From an uncultured Chitinophagaceae bacterium (GTDB taxonomy: Bacteria; Bacteroidota; Bacteroidia; Chitinophagales; Chitinophagaceae): 64,000 nucleotides of DNA. A program made the position numbers and the translations under genes. Positions 33,717 through 43,270 of the stretch are shown here, piece after piece; the stretch's first letter is position 1, and every line of letters begins with the position of its first letter. Below the pieces are notes generated by a model. The model saw only the letters and a list, made by a program, of their open reading frames with translations. It was not told where the DNA came from and made no database searches. The stretch spans positions 142,690-206,689 of the forward strand of contig CALMED010000005.1 of NCBI GenBank assembly GCA_937862815.1, written 5' to 3'.

Positions 33717-36200
33717 TCACTTCACAAATCCCTGGCTCAGCACCGTGCCTTCGCCCTTGATTACCAACTGGTATACACCTGCAGGGAGGGAGCGGCCGAG
33801 ATTGAGGGTGCGGGTCTGCTCAGCACCGTCGTGGGGCAGCTGGGTGCTGTACACGAGCTGTCCACCGCTGGTAAACACCTGCACGGCGTAGGTACCCTTC
33901 TCCAGCCCATTGAGGCGGAACGCCAGGATACCGACATCGGCCGAAGGCAGGAGTTGCAGGGTCTTCACACCCGTAGCGGCATTGAGCCGGATGGTGGCCG
34001 AATAGCGACGGTCGCCGTCCTTGCCCACCGCGGCAATGCGGTAGAAATTGGCGCCCCGTGTTACTTTTTCGTCAAACGCCAGGTAACTGCCCCGGCCGGT
34101 GGCGGCACTCAGGTCCACGCGGGCAGTCTTGCCAAATAGCGATCCGTTGGTGGAGCGTTCCACTTCGTAGTGACTGAGGTTATCGCTCTCCTCGGCTGTC
34201 CAGTTGAGACGGGCCTTGCCATTTTCCAGCACACCGCGGAACGAAGTAAAGGTAACGGGCAGTACCAGGTTGGCCGGCCCAACGATAAACGGCGAGAAAG
34301 CACTGAAGGTGGCAGCCACCGTATTAAGCGTGTTGTCGCCGGTGCCGGGGTCCTGGACAAAGCCCAGCCAGCTGCTGCCGTCGTAACGGCTGATGCCCAG
34401 CTGTGCATCGGTGAGCGTGGTAAAGGTTGACCCTTCGAGGGCTGCCGGCCATCCCAGCTGCAGTTGTGCATCGCCGGTTCCGGCGGTGCGGTCTACATTC
34501 CAGGTGGCGTTTACAAATTTAACGAGGTCGGCCGGGGCAAAGGCCGGTCCGCCAGCTACACCATTTGCGGCGGCCGGCGAAAACACCCCTACGCTGAAGG
34601 TGGAAGCACTCACGGGTGCCACCGTTGCGGGGGTGTACGCTCCCAGTGAGGTCCCCACCGGGAAGGTGAAGGTACCGGTGATATTGTTACGGATCACCGA
34701 AGCGGCCGTAGTCCCGTTGTAGGTGACAATATGGCCGGGCGCCGTGCGGCTGATGGTGGCGCCGGTGAGGGTGAGGTTGTTGCCGTTGAGGCTCAAAAAG
34801 CCGTTGTTAAGGGCAACCGACCCGGTTACAGCAACCGGGTTGCTCAGCGTAACGTTGGGGGTATTCACCGCGTTGAGCTGCCCGACGGTTGCCGGGAGAC
34901 CGCTGCCGGTCACCTGTGCGGAAGCGGAGGTATAGGTATAGGCACCTGTGGTGGAGAAGGTACGGCTGCTGGTCTGCACTGAGCCGGTGGCCGACGGGGC
35001 CGCGCTGATGCCATCGGGCGAGCCGATGATGAGACTGGCAGCACCGGACATTACGAAGTTGGAAGGATCTGTGCCGTAAGTACCCAGCAGACCGGTAGCG
35101 GCGTTGAGGGTTCCGGCAGCACCTACCGTCACCGTTCCGAAGTTACCGGTACGGAGGGTTTCCCCGTTGAGGTTGAGGGTACCGTTGATGGTCATGTTAT
35201 ACACATCAATATTGCTGGTGCTGGCCGCATCCAGTGTAACGGTTCCATTTATGATATAATTGAGCGTATTGCCAAAGAAAGGATTGGCATCCATGAAGCC
35301 GCTGTTGAAGATGGAACCGGTGGTGCCGGTGAAGGTAACGGTGCGGTCGCCGGCAGGACGTAATACTGAGCCGCCTTCGGTACGGAGCTGATTCTGTACA
35401 GTGATGTCTTTATCAATCAACAGTATCCGGTTATCGGCAGACGCCACATCCCAGTAGGTATTGGTGGCACCAAATCCATAGATCAATTCATCGTCCACCC
35501 GCGAGTTAATAAAGCAGAGGCGGCTGAACGCATCACCTGCCAGCGGGTTGTCGGTAGCTCCAACATTGAAATAATGACGGCCGGTGAGATTGGTGATATC
35601 GGCAAAGTCGTTATCGGCGGGATTGCTGCAGCCTCCGTAGTAAGCGCTGGAGGGAATGGTGGTGGTGAGCCAGAAAAAAATGTTGAAGGAAGCGGGCAGA
35701 CCAGCCACGCCGTTGATCTCCGTCCAGGGAATGCTGAACTCCCGCACATCCTGCGGATCACCGGGATCGGGTTCGCCCCGGGGGAAACTTACAAATGGGT
35801 CAATCCATCCGCCGGCGCCATCGCTGCGGAACAGGCGTGACTGGCCCAGCAAACAGAAGGAATAAAAATTGGACCGGAACGGCAGCTGGCCGTATTCCAC
35901 CCCATCCACAAAGAAGGGTGCGGATATACTGCCATTGGCAGGAGTTCCACTGTTGGCCAGTGGCTGGGGATCGGTGTCAATGTGCAACAGGATGCCATCA
36001 CCCGGGTTGGTCAGCCCGCTCACGGCGAAATACAGGTTGGTCTCGTCCCAGGTCATGTAAAAGGTGCGCCCACCACCGTCGGCCCAGGTGTTGGCGTATT
36101 CGCCGGGTGCAATAAGGCCGTTGATGGCGGCTGTCTGAAACTGGGCATTGGCTGCCAGGAGAAACAGGTAACTGATAAACGTGAGTAGAACTCGCTTCAT
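33717..36200 (-). CDS. Secreted beta-repeat protein with DOMON/CBM9-like N-domain and T9SS sorting domain
   Basis: 827 residues. Signal peptide ends NAQ (about 20). Residues 22-230 look like a CBM9/DOMON-type sugar- or heme-binding domain (GEYANTWADGGG, FYMTWDETNLYFAVSG, GILLHIDTDPQP, REFSIPWTEI); this is a fold-level guess. About 270-560 are beta-helix-like repeats resembling those of the 1498-residue protein. A LPVTFTSFRGVLENGKARLNWTA module and a type A sorting domain (LEKGTYAVQVFTSGGQLVYS, LPAGVYQLVI) close it. Export through T9SS is expected. The gene has its own terminator and is divergent from gldF. Confidence 0.85.
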   Translation of the reverse strand: MKRVLLTFISYLFLLAANAQFQTAAINGLIAPGEYANTWADGGGRTFYMTWDETNLYFAVSGLTNPGDGILLHIDTDPQPLANSGTPANGSISAPFFVDGVEYGQLPFRSNFYSFCLLGQSRLFRSDGAGGWIDPFVSFPRGEPDPGDPQDVREFSIPWTEINGVAGLPASFNIFFWLTTTIPSSAYYGGCSNPADNDFADITNLTGRHYFNVGATDNPLAGDAFSRLCFINSRVDDELIYGFGATNTYWDVASADNRILLIDKDITVQNQLRTEGGSVLRPAGDRTVTFTGTTGSIFNSGFMDANPFFGNTLNYIINGTVTLDAASTSNIDVYNMTINGTLNLNGETLRTGNFGTVTVGAAGTLNAATGLLGTYGTDPSNFVMSGAASLIIGSPDGISAAPSATGSVQTSSRTFSTTGAYTYTSASAQVTGSGLPATVGQLNAVNTPNVTLSNPVAVTGSVALNNGFLSLNGNNLTLTGATISRTAPGHIVTYNGTTAASVIRNNITGTFTFPVGTSLGAYTPATVAPVSASTFSVGVFSPAAANGVAGGPAFAPADLVKFVNATWNVDRTAGTGDAQLQLGWPAALEGSTFTTLTDAQLGISRYDGSSWLGFVQDPGTGDNTLNTVAATFSAFSPFIVGPANLVLPVTFTSFRGVLENGKARLNWTAEESDNLSHYEVERSTNGSLFGKTARVDLSAATGRGSYLAFDEKVTRGANFYRIAAVGKDGDRRYSATIRLNAATGVKTLQLLPSADVGILAFRLNGLEKGTYAVQVFTSGGQLVYSTQLPHDGAEQTRTLNLGRSLPAGVYQLVIKGEGTVLSQGFVK

Positions 36201-36434
36201 ACAAATGAATTAACTGCGGTTTATAAAAAAAAAGTCGAAAAAACGGTTCGGCAAGAGGAAAATTGGATCAGCAGTTCTTCGGAGAAATTGGATGTTTACA
36301 AATCTAAACGAATCCGGCAAATTTTCCCGATTGATTTTTCAACAGCGGCTTAAATATTTTCAGCCACGACCGGGAAGTTGTCACCCGATCTGGCCTCATG
36401 TCCATAAAGAAAGCCAGACAGCCTCCGAAACCGC

Positions 36435-36442
36435 TATTTTTG
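36435..36442 (+). promoter_or_regulatory. -7 element of the gldFG operon
   Basis: TATTTTTG followed by 6 bases and the ATG at 36449. No clear -33 box. Confidence 0.55.
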
Positions 36443-36448
36443 CAGCCT

Positions 36449-37177
36449 ATGTGGGCGCTTTGTAAAAAAGAAATCCGGCAGTACTTCAGCACCCTGACCG
36501 GCTACCTGGCCATCGCCAGCTTTCTGCTCCTCAACGGGCTGCTGCTCTTTGTTTTTTCGAGTTATAATATCCTGGATTATGGGTATGCGACGCTCGAAAA
36601 TTTTTTCACCCTGGCCCCGTTTGTCCTCCTGGTACTGATTCCAGCCATTACCATGCGCCTGCTGCCCGATGAGTGGAAGAGCGGCACCATGGAAATTCTG
36701 CAAACGCGGCCACTCACCAGCCGCCAGCTCCTCACCGGTAAATACCTGGCAGCCTTCCTGGTGGTAGTGCTGGCCCTGCTGCCTACCGCTGTATACGCCG
36801 TGAGTATTGCTGTACTGGCGGAAGCCGGCACAGTGGCCGATACCGGCGGGTTCACCGGCTCCTACACCGGGCTGCTGTTACTGAGCGCCGCTTTCACCGC
36901 CATCAGCCTCTGCATGAGCAGCTATACCACGAACGCGGTGGCCGCCTTCCTGCTGGGTGCCGCCGGCTGCCTCCTGCTCTACCTCGGCCCCGGCGCCATC
37001 GCCAGCCTGCCAGTCTTCCGTTCGGGCGCCGATTACTACCTCCAGCAGGCAGGCATGGAACAACACTACCTGTCGATGGCCCGGGGTGTGCTCGACAGCC
37101 GCGACCTCCTCTTTTTTGCCAGCATCCTCTTTTTCTTCCTGTTCCTCACCTACCGCCGCATCCGCACCAAATCCTGA
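36449..37177 (+). CDS. gldF: Gliding ABC transporter permease GldF
   Basis: 242 residues from ATG 36449, matching the family length and the usual start (KEIRQYFSTLTGYLAIASF). Six hydrophobic segments cross the inner membrane; LPDEWKSGTMEILQTRPLTSRQLLTGKYLAAFL is the conserved ABC-2 type permease block. With GldG and an ATPase (GldA, not in this window) it forms an ABC transporter linked to gliding in flavobacteria; the substrate is unknown and many non-gliding Bacteroidota keep it. An upstream ATG at 36398 precedes the promoter element and is rejected. Confidence 0.92.
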   Translation: MWALCKKEIRQYFSTLTGYLAIASFLLLNGLLLFVFSSYNILDYGYATLENFFTLAPFVLLVLIPAITMRLLPDEWKSGTMEILQTRPLTSRQLLTGKYLAAFLVVVLALLPTAVYAVSIAVLAEAGTVADTGGFTGSYTGLLLLSAAFTAISLCMSSYTTNAVAAFLLGAAGCLLLYLGPGAIASLPVFRSGADYYLQQAGMEQHYLSMARGVLDSRDLLFFASILFFFLFLTYRRIRTKS

Positions 37178-37185
37178 AACCAATC

Positions 37186-39015
37186 ATGAAAAAGTTTGCC
37201 GCCTCTTCTTTTGCGATTCCCGTGGTGCTGGCCATTCTGGTGGCGGTGAACATCCTGGCTTCGCTGTTTCCCCTGCGGGTTGATCTCACCCGCGAACAGC
37301 GGTTCTCGCTGGGCGGTCCCACCCGCAACCTGTTGCGCAACCTGGAAGAACCCGTCACCATTGACCTCTTCCTAACCGGCGAATTTCCCGCCGTCTTCCG
37401 AAAGCTGCAGCGCAGCACCGGCGACCTGCTGCGGGAGATGCGTTCCTATGCCGGCAACAACCTCGTCATCCGCTACATCCGGCCCACAGAATTCATCAGC
37501 GAAAACGAACAGAACACACTGTTCCTGGCAGCAGCCGACAGCCTGCGGGCCCGGGGTGTTCCGGTTGACAGCCTGCTGCAACACCGTCCCGGTTTCCGGG
37601 AGGAACTGCTCCAGCAACTGGTGGCCGACTCGCTCAAAACGCTGGGCATCCTGCCCTACACCCTGCAGGTGCAGCAGCAGGAAAATGAAAGCACTCAGCG
37701 CCTCATCTTCCCCTCGGCCCTGGTACGCAGGGGGAACAAGGTTCAGGCGGTGGACCTGCTGAGCGGCAAGACCGAATACAGCCGCGATCCGTTGACGGGA
37801 CGACTCCAGCTCGATGAAGCCAAGAGCATCGGCAATGCTGAGGCGTTACTCGAATTCAAATTCGCCGAAGCGATAGAAAAGATACAACGACAAGACAATC
37901 CCGTTATCGGCTACCTCGTGGGCAACGGTCAACCCGTGGGACCCGAAACGTACGACCTCGTGCAGGTGCTGGAAAACGGATACACCTTTCACATCCTCGA
38001 CCCCAACCAGGTACCGTATATTCCCCTGGAATTCGATGCCCTGCTGGTGGTGAAACCGTCGCAGCCCTTCAGCGATACCCTGAAAATGAAACTGGACCAG
38101 TACCTCATGCAGGGCGGGAAGATCCTATGGTTCCTCGACATGCTGCACGCCGAGAAAGACAGCCTGGCTCTTACAGCGCAAACACTGGCTTACGACCGCG
38201 GCCTCAACCTCGATGAGCTGCTCTTCCGCTACGGGGTGCGCATCAACCGCGACCTGCTCCAGGATCTGCAGTGCGACCTCAGCAAGATGGTAGTGGGTAC
38301 CGCCGGGGGACAACCCCAGCTGGCTGATGTGCCTTTCAACTACTACCCCCTGCTGCAACCTTCCGCCTCACACCCCCTCACCCGCAACCTGGAACCCGTG
38401 CTGGCGCTCTTTGCCAACACCCTCGATACGGTGAAAGCCCCGGGTATACGCAAACATATTTTACTGACCTCCTCCCCCAACGCCAAAGTGGTGAGCACGC
38501 CGGCACTGGTGAGCCTGGAGCAGCTCCGCACCATCGAAAACCCCGCACTGTTCAACCGCAGCCAGCTGCCTGTGGGGGTGCTGCTGGAAGGCCCCTTTGC
38601 CAGCCTCTACGCTAACCGGGCTACGGAAGACATGCGCAATTATTTCCGTGCGGCATACGGATCCTTCCGCACCGAAGCGCCGGAAACCGGCCTGCAACTG
38701 GTGGTGGCCGACGGCGACCTGGTACTGAATCCCTTCACCCAGCGCGAACCCTTCCCCATGGGGTACAGCCGCTCGGCCGAACGATCCTTTGCCAACCGCA
38801 GCTTCCTGCAAAACAGCCTGCAGTACTTCACCGGTAACAAAGGCATCATTGACCTGCGCAACAAAGAAATTACCGTGCGCCTGCTCAGCAAAGCGAAACT
38901 CGAAAAAGACCGGCTCACCTGGCAACTCATCAACATCCTGACACCCCTGCTGCTGCTGGTCCTGGCAGGAATCGCTTATGCCGCCTGGCGGCGTTCCGCT
39001 CATACAAGACCCTGA
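37186..39015 (+). CDS. gldG: Gliding ABC transporter substrate-binding-like protein GldG
   Basis: 609 residues. Membrane segment at about 8-28, then VDLTREQRFSLGGPTRNLLRNLEEPVTIDLFLTGEFPAVFRKL, which is the GldG/ABC-type uncharacterised transport signature, a large periplasmic domain, and a C-terminal membrane segment (about 583-603) ending in basic residues. It partners GldF. It begins 8 bases after the gldF stop, so the two are one operon. terC follows after 32 bases. Confidence 0.92.
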   Translation: MKKFAASSFAIPVVLAILVAVNILASLFPLRVDLTREQRFSLGGPTRNLLRNLEEPVTIDLFLTGEFPAVFRKLQRSTGDLLREMRSYAGNNLVIRYIRPTEFISENEQNTLFLAAADSLRARGVPVDSLLQHRPGFREELLQQLVADSLKTLGILPYTLQVQQQENESTQRLIFPSALVRRGNKVQAVDLLSGKTEYSRDPLTGRLQLDEAKSIGNAEALLEFKFAEAIEKIQRQDNPVIGYLVGNGQPVGPETYDLVQVLENGYTFHILDPNQVPYIPLEFDALLVVKPSQPFSDTLKMKLDQYLMQGGKILWFLDMLHAEKDSLALTAQTLAYDRGLNLDELLFRYGVRINRDLLQDLQCDLSKMVVGTAGGQPQLADVPFNYYPLLQPSASHPLTRNLEPVLALFANTLDTVKAPGIRKHILLTSSPNAKVVSTPALVSLEQLRTIENPALFNRSQLPVGVLLEGPFASLYANRATEDMRNYFRAAYGSFRTEAPETGLQLVVADGDLVLNPFTQREPFPMGYSRSAERSFANRSFLQNSLQYFTGNKGIIDLRNKEITVRLLSKAKLEKDRLTWQLINILTPLLLLVLAGIAYAAWRRSAHTRP

Positions 39016-39047
39016 TCAGTTCCCGTTTTTAACTTTACGTACACAAT

Positions 39048-40010
39048 ATGACACACACACAGATAACCTACCTGGTATTTGGCATCGTCCTGGTGCTGGC
39101 CATCATCCTGGACCTGGGACTTTTGAGCCGCAAAAGCAACACCATGACTATGCGGCAGGCCCTGCTGCAAACGCTGTTCTGGGTATCGCTGGGACTGGGT
39201 TTCGGCGCTTTTGTGTGGTACGAGGAAGGCAAGACCACAGCCCTCGAATACATCAGTGCCTACCTGATGGAGTGGAGCCTGAGCATTGACAACATTTTCG
39301 TCTTTGTGCTGATCTTCGGCTTTTTCAAGGTACGGGAAGCTTTCATCCCCCGCGTACTGCTCATCGGCATTCTCATGGCCATCGTGTTGCGGGTGCTCTT
39401 CATCACCGTGGGGGTGGAACTGGTGAACCGGTTCCACTGGATCCTCTACCTCTTTGGCGTGTTCCTTGTGTATACCGGCTTTAACATGTTTACCAGCAAC
39501 CAGGACGAAGAATTCAGTCCGGCCGACAGCAAGGTCTACCGCTTCCTGAAACGCTATCTGCCCATCACCCTCAGCGACGGTAATGGCCGCTATTTTATAC
39601 GCTACCGCGGCCGTCCCGTGTACACCGCCCTGTTTGTAGTGATTGTGATGCTGGCCACCACCGATGTGGTGTTTGCACTCGACAGCATTCCCGCCGTGAT
39701 GGGCATCAGCCGCAATGTACTGGTGATTTACACGTCCAACATTTTCGCGGTGCTGGGCCTGCGCTCGCTGTTCTTTCTTCTGCGGGGAGCGGTCACCAAA
39801 TTCGACTACCTGCAGCAGGGCATTGCCATCGTACTGGTGTTCATCGGTATCAAAATGCTGGGCGAAGAGCTGGTGAGCACGGTGGTGGACAAAAGCACCC
39901 AGGTGCTGCTTTCGCTGGGTGTAATTGTCACCTGCATCACCGGCTCCATCCTCTATTCGGTTTACCACAATAAAAAAGGGCTGCCCCCGGAAATCAAGGA
40001 ACAGACATGA
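39048..40010 (+). CDS. TerC/Alx family membrane protein
   Basis: 320 residues with about nine membrane segments. Conserved acidic residues in the membrane are visible in EWSLSIDNIFVF and in TTDVVFALDSIPAV, the two TerC signatures. Family members export manganese or assist metal loading of secreted proteins (Alx, MeeF/MeeY); older work links TerC to tellurite resistance. No other ter genes are present, so a metal-homeostasis role is more likely. Its stop overlaps the start of the MurF-Alr gene (ATGA), so the two are translationally coupled. Confidence 0.9.
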   Translation: MTHTQITYLVFGIVLVLAIILDLGLLSRKSNTMTMRQALLQTLFWVSLGLGFGAFVWYEEGKTTALEYISAYLMEWSLSIDNIFVFVLIFGFFKVREAFIPRVLLIGILMAIVLRVLFITVGVELVNRFHWILYLFGVFLVYTGFNMFTSNQDEEFSPADSKVYRFLKRYLPITLSDGNGRYFIRYRGRPVYTALFVVIVMLATTDVVFALDSIPAVMGISRNVLVIYTSNIFAVLGLRSLFFLLRGAVTKFDYLQQGIAIVLVFIGIKMLGEELVSTVVDKSTQVLLSLGVIVTCITGSILYSVYHNKKGLPPEIKEQT

Positions 40011-42481
40011 TGGAAAACCCCACCGGCTATACGATCTCCACCCTCGCCCGTGTACTGCAGGCCGATGTGCTGCAGTTACGACAAGCGGATAGCGTTATTG
40101 AACATCTCTGCACCGACAGCCGCCGGATCATACACGCGCCCACCAGTATTTTCATAGCCCTGCATACGCCGCACCGCAACGGACACGCTTTCCTGGAAAA
40201 CTGCTATGAGAAAGGCATCCGCAATTTCCTGGTGCAGGAACCGGTGGATCCTGCCCGCTTTCCCGAAGCCAACCTGGTGCTGTCCGGCAACACGCTGGCC
40301 GCCCTGCAGCAACTCGCCGCCTGGCACCGGCAGAACTGGGGCAGGGAAAAACCCGTCATCGGCATCACCGGCAGCAACGGCAAAACCATCGTGAAAGAAT
40401 GGCTGTACCAGCTGCTGCACAACCGCTTCCGGGTGGCCCGGAGTCCTAAAAGCTACAACTCCCAGCTGGGTGTTCCGCTGAGCGTGTGGCTGCTGCAACC
40501 GGAACATGAGCTGGGCATTTTTGAAGTCGGCATTTCACAAACCGGGGAAATGGCAGCGCTGGAAGCGGTGATCCGGCCCACCATCGGTATCCTCACCACC
40601 CTGGGCGACGCCCACGACGAAGGCTTCCGGGATCACGACGAAAAGCGAAAGGAAAAAATCCGCCTGTTCCGTCAATGCAATACCGTTATCTACAATCCCG
40701 CCGTATGCGGGGGCCCGCTCACGGCACTGCCGGGCACCCGGCTCATCACCTGGGGATCCGCTCCCGGCAGCGACCTGCAGGTGCTGAACCGGCAAGAGCT
40801 GGCTGCCGGTACGAGGCTGCAACTGCAATGGCAGGAGGAACGCTTTGATGCTGCTATCCCTTTTGCCGATGAAGCATCGGTACAGAACGCCCTCACCTGC
40901 ATCGCCACCTGTTTATTCCTGGGCATGCCGGCAGCGCAACTGCGGGAACAACTGCCCCTGCTGCAACCGGTGCAGCTGCGATTGGAACTGAAAAAAGGTA
41001 TCAACCACTGCACCCTGCTGAACGACAGTTACAGCGCCGACCTGCAGTCGTTCGAGAACGCGCTCGCCCTGCTGGCGAGGCAGACGCAGCACCCGCAAAA
41101 GAGCATCGTCCTGAGCGATCTTCCCACCGGCCCCGGACGCGAAGCCATCGCCTACCAGGTGCTGGCGCAACAAATAAGGCAGCAAGACATCCACCGGGTG
41201 ATCACCGTGGGAGAACAGGCGCAGCAATACCTCACCCCGCTGCTGGCACCCCGGGTGCCGGTACTGCCCTTCCGGAGCGTGGAGGAGCTCATGAACGCAT
41301 TGCCTGCGCTCCAGTTCCAGCACGAAGCCCTTCTCATCAAAGGCGCCCGCTCGTTTCAACTGGAACGGATCCTGCCGCTGCTCGAAGAACAGGTGCATGA
41401 AACCGTACTGGAGATCAATCTTACGGCGCTGGCCCGCAACATCCGGTCGGTGCGGGAGCTGCTCCAACCCGGTGTGCGGCTGATGGCCGTGGTGAAAGCT
41501 TTTTCCTACGGCAGCGGCAGTTATGAAATTGCCCACCTGCTGCAGGACCAGGGAGCAGATTACCTGGCTGTAGCGTTCCCCGATGAAGGCGTGGAACTGC
41601 GCAAAGCCGGCATCACACTGCCCATCCTGGTGATGAATCCCGACCGGCGCAGCTTCGACACACTGTTGCAACATGCGCTGGAACCCGAGTTATACAGCCT
41701 TGCCCTGTTTGATGCATTCGATGCATTCCTGGAACGGGAGGGCGCCTCCCGCTACCCCGTGCACATCAAACTGGATACGGGCATGCACCGGCTGGGATTT
41801 ACCGCCGGTGAAATGGAGGCACTGACCCAACGACTCCCGGGCAATGAACGGATGAACGTACAATCGGTCTTTAGTCACCTCACCTCCGCAGAAGATCCGG
41901 CTGCCGACGCTTTTACCGCTGAGCAGGCCCGCCTGTTTGAAGAGCTGAGCAGGCAGCTGGCCACGGTATGCCCGGCACCCTTCCTGCGGCATTTATGCAA
42001 TTCTGCCGGCATCCGGCGCCACCCCACGCTGCAGTACGAGATGGTGCGCATGGGCATCGCCCTCTACGGCATCGGCAGTCCGCACACCGAACCCGCCCTA
42101 ACCCTGCGCACCACCATCGCCCAGGTACGGGAGCTTCAGCCGGGAGAAACGGTGGGGTATAACCGAAAAGGAATCATCACACGGCCTTCCCGGATTGCCA
42201 CGGTGCGCATTGGATATGCCGATGGCTATCCCCGCAATCTGAGTAACGGGGCCGGCAGCATGCTGGTGCGGGGTCAGGCGGCACCGGTCATCGGGACGGT
42301 GTGTATGGACATGACCATGCTGGATGTAACAGCTATTCCCGGCGCCGCTGAAGGCGATGCCGTACTGGTTTTTGGCCAGGACCTGCCGGTGGAAACGGTG
42401 GCCGCCCGGGCGGGTACCATTCCCTACGAAATCATCACCGGCATTCCGCGGCGGGTAAAGCGGGTCTATTTTGAGGAATAG
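40007..42481 (+). CDS. Bifunctional MurF-type ligase / alanine racemase
   Basis: 824 residues. Residues about 5-455 form a MurF-like ligase with P-loop GITGSNGKTIVKEW; residues about 465-824 form a PLP alanine racemase. The racemase has the Schiff-base lysine at about 497 (MAVVKAFSYG), HIKLDTGMHRLGF, and the opposite-face tyrosine region GYNRKGI. The fusion is a known Bacteroidota architecture: it makes D-Ala and may join D-Ala-D-Ala to the muropeptide precursor. Because a separate murF lies at 25232, the ligase half may be partly redundant. Start overlaps the terC stop; ATG at 40010 is also possible. Confidence 0.93.
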   Translation: MMENPTGYTISTLARVLQADVLQLRQADSVIEHLCTDSRRIIHAPTSIFIALHTPHRNGHAFLENCYEKGIRNFLVQEPVDPARFPEANLVLSGNTLAALQQLAAWHRQNWGREKPVIGITGSNGKTIVKEWLYQLLHNRFRVARSPKSYNSQLGVPLSVWLLQPEHELGIFEVGISQTGEMAALEAVIRPTIGILTTLGDAHDEGFRDHDEKRKEKIRLFRQCNTVIYNPAVCGGPLTALPGTRLITWGSAPGSDLQVLNRQELAAGTRLQLQWQEERFDAAIPFADEASVQNALTCIATCLFLGMPAAQLREQLPLLQPVQLRLELKKGINHCTLLNDSYSADLQSFENALALLARQTQHPQKSIVLSDLPTGPGREAIAYQVLAQQIRQQDIHRVITVGEQAQQYLTPLLAPRVPVLPFRSVEELMNALPALQFQHEALLIKGARSFQLERILPLLEEQVHETVLEINLTALARNIRSVRELLQPGVRLMAVVKAFSYGSGSYEIAHLLQDQGADYLAVAFPDEGVELRKAGITLPILVMNPDRRSFDTLLQHALEPELYSLALFDAFDAFLEREGASRYPVHIKLDTGMHRLGFTAGEMEALTQRLPGNERMNVQSVFSHLTSAEDPAADAFTAEQARLFEELSRQLATVCPAPFLRHLCNSAGIRRHPTLQYEMVRMGIALYGIGSPHTEPALTLRTTIAQVRELQPGETVGYNRKGIITRPSRIATVRIGYADGYPRNLSNGAGSMLVRGQAAPVIGTVCMDMTMLDVTAIPGAAEGDAVLVFGQDLPVETVAARAGTIPYEIITGIPRRVKRVYFEE

Positions 42482-42513
42482 GTTCCGCCTGCCGCTGCTG
42501 TGTACATTCCGGC

Positions 42514-42521
42514 TATATTTG
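42514..42521 (+). promoter_or_regulatory. -7 element of lspA
   Basis: TATATTTG, 19 bases before the GTG start of lspA and 32 bases after the murF-alr stop. Confidence 0.55.
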
Positions 42522-42540
42522 CAACTTAAATCCTTGAGCG

Positions 42541-43215
42541 GTGAAACTACGAACTGTTGCAGCAGTGATCCTGCTGGTGTTGCTGGCCGACCAGGCGCTG
42601 AAAATATGGGTAAAAACATCCATGTTTTACCACGAAGAACGCATGGTGCTGGGAACCTGGTTCCGGCTCTATTTCATCGAGAATGAAGGCATGGCCTATG
42701 GCTGGAAATTCGGCGGCGAATGGGGCAAGATCCTGCTGACCCTGTTCCGGCTCGCAGCGGTTTTATTTGGTACCTGGTATCTGAAGCGGATCGTGGAACA
42801 GAAATACCACAGCGGTTTCATTTTCTGCGCCGCACTCATCTATGCCGGCGCACTGGGCAACCTGATCGACAGTCTTTTTTACGGCATGCTGTTTACCGGC
42901 AGTGAAATCGGCGGACCACTGGCAACTATGTTCCCCGAAAAGGGCTATGCAGGATTCCTGCATGGGCATGTGGTGGATATGTTGTACTTCCCCCTGGTTG
43001 ATAACCAGGTGATGCCTTCGTGGCTGCCGTTCATCGGGGGCAAACCGTTTACCTTTTTTCAACCCATCTTCAACATAGCCGACGCGTCCATTTCGGTGGG
43101 CATCTTCACCATCCTCCTGCTTCAGAAGCGGTTTTTCCGGCCGCAGCCGGCAGCAGCACACCCCACAACTGTAGAGACCAATACTTCCATCAGCGACGAA
43201 TCGCAGGTGTCATAA
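42541..43215 (+). CDS. lspA: Lipoprotein signal peptidase II
   Basis: 224 residues with a GTG start. Four membrane segments carry the LspA core: NEGMAYG (48-54), GHVVDMLYF with Asp146 and FNIADASI with Asp181, the catalytic aspartates. It cleaves prolipoproteins after lipidation at the inner membrane. The protein is longer than the roughly 165-residue E. coli enzyme because of an insert between the two aspartates (residues 150-172) and a hydrophilic tail; such inserts are common in Bacteroidota LspA. GldJ and other lipoproteins in this window are substrates by inference. Confidence 0.95.
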   Translation: MKLRTVAAVILLVLLADQALKIWVKTSMFYHEERMVLGTWFRLYFIENEGMAYGWKFGGEWGKILLTLFRLAAVLFGTWYLKRIVEQKYHSGFIFCAALIYAGALGNLIDSLFYGMLFTGSEIGGPLATMFPEKGYAGFLHGHVVDMLYFPLVDNQVMPSWLPFIGGKPFTFFQPIFNIADASISVGIFTILLLQKRFFRPQPAAAHPTTVETNTSISDESQVS

Positions 43216-43244
43216 AAAAATCCCCGCCTTGTAAAGACGGGGAT
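43214..43244 (-). terminator. Terminator of the 1098-residue cargo gene
   Basis: 11-bp stem with one mismatch (43220-43230 with 43234-43244), 3-base loop, minus-strand T7. It overlaps the end of lspA and may stop both convergent transcripts. Confidence 0.85.
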
Positions 43245-43270
43245 ATGCAGAGCTGCCTGATTGCGCTGTG

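Noticed and set aside
39016..39047. yybP-ykoY-type manganese riboswitch upstream of terC
   Set aside because: terC lies in the middle of an operon with only 32 bases upstream, too short for that riboswitch.
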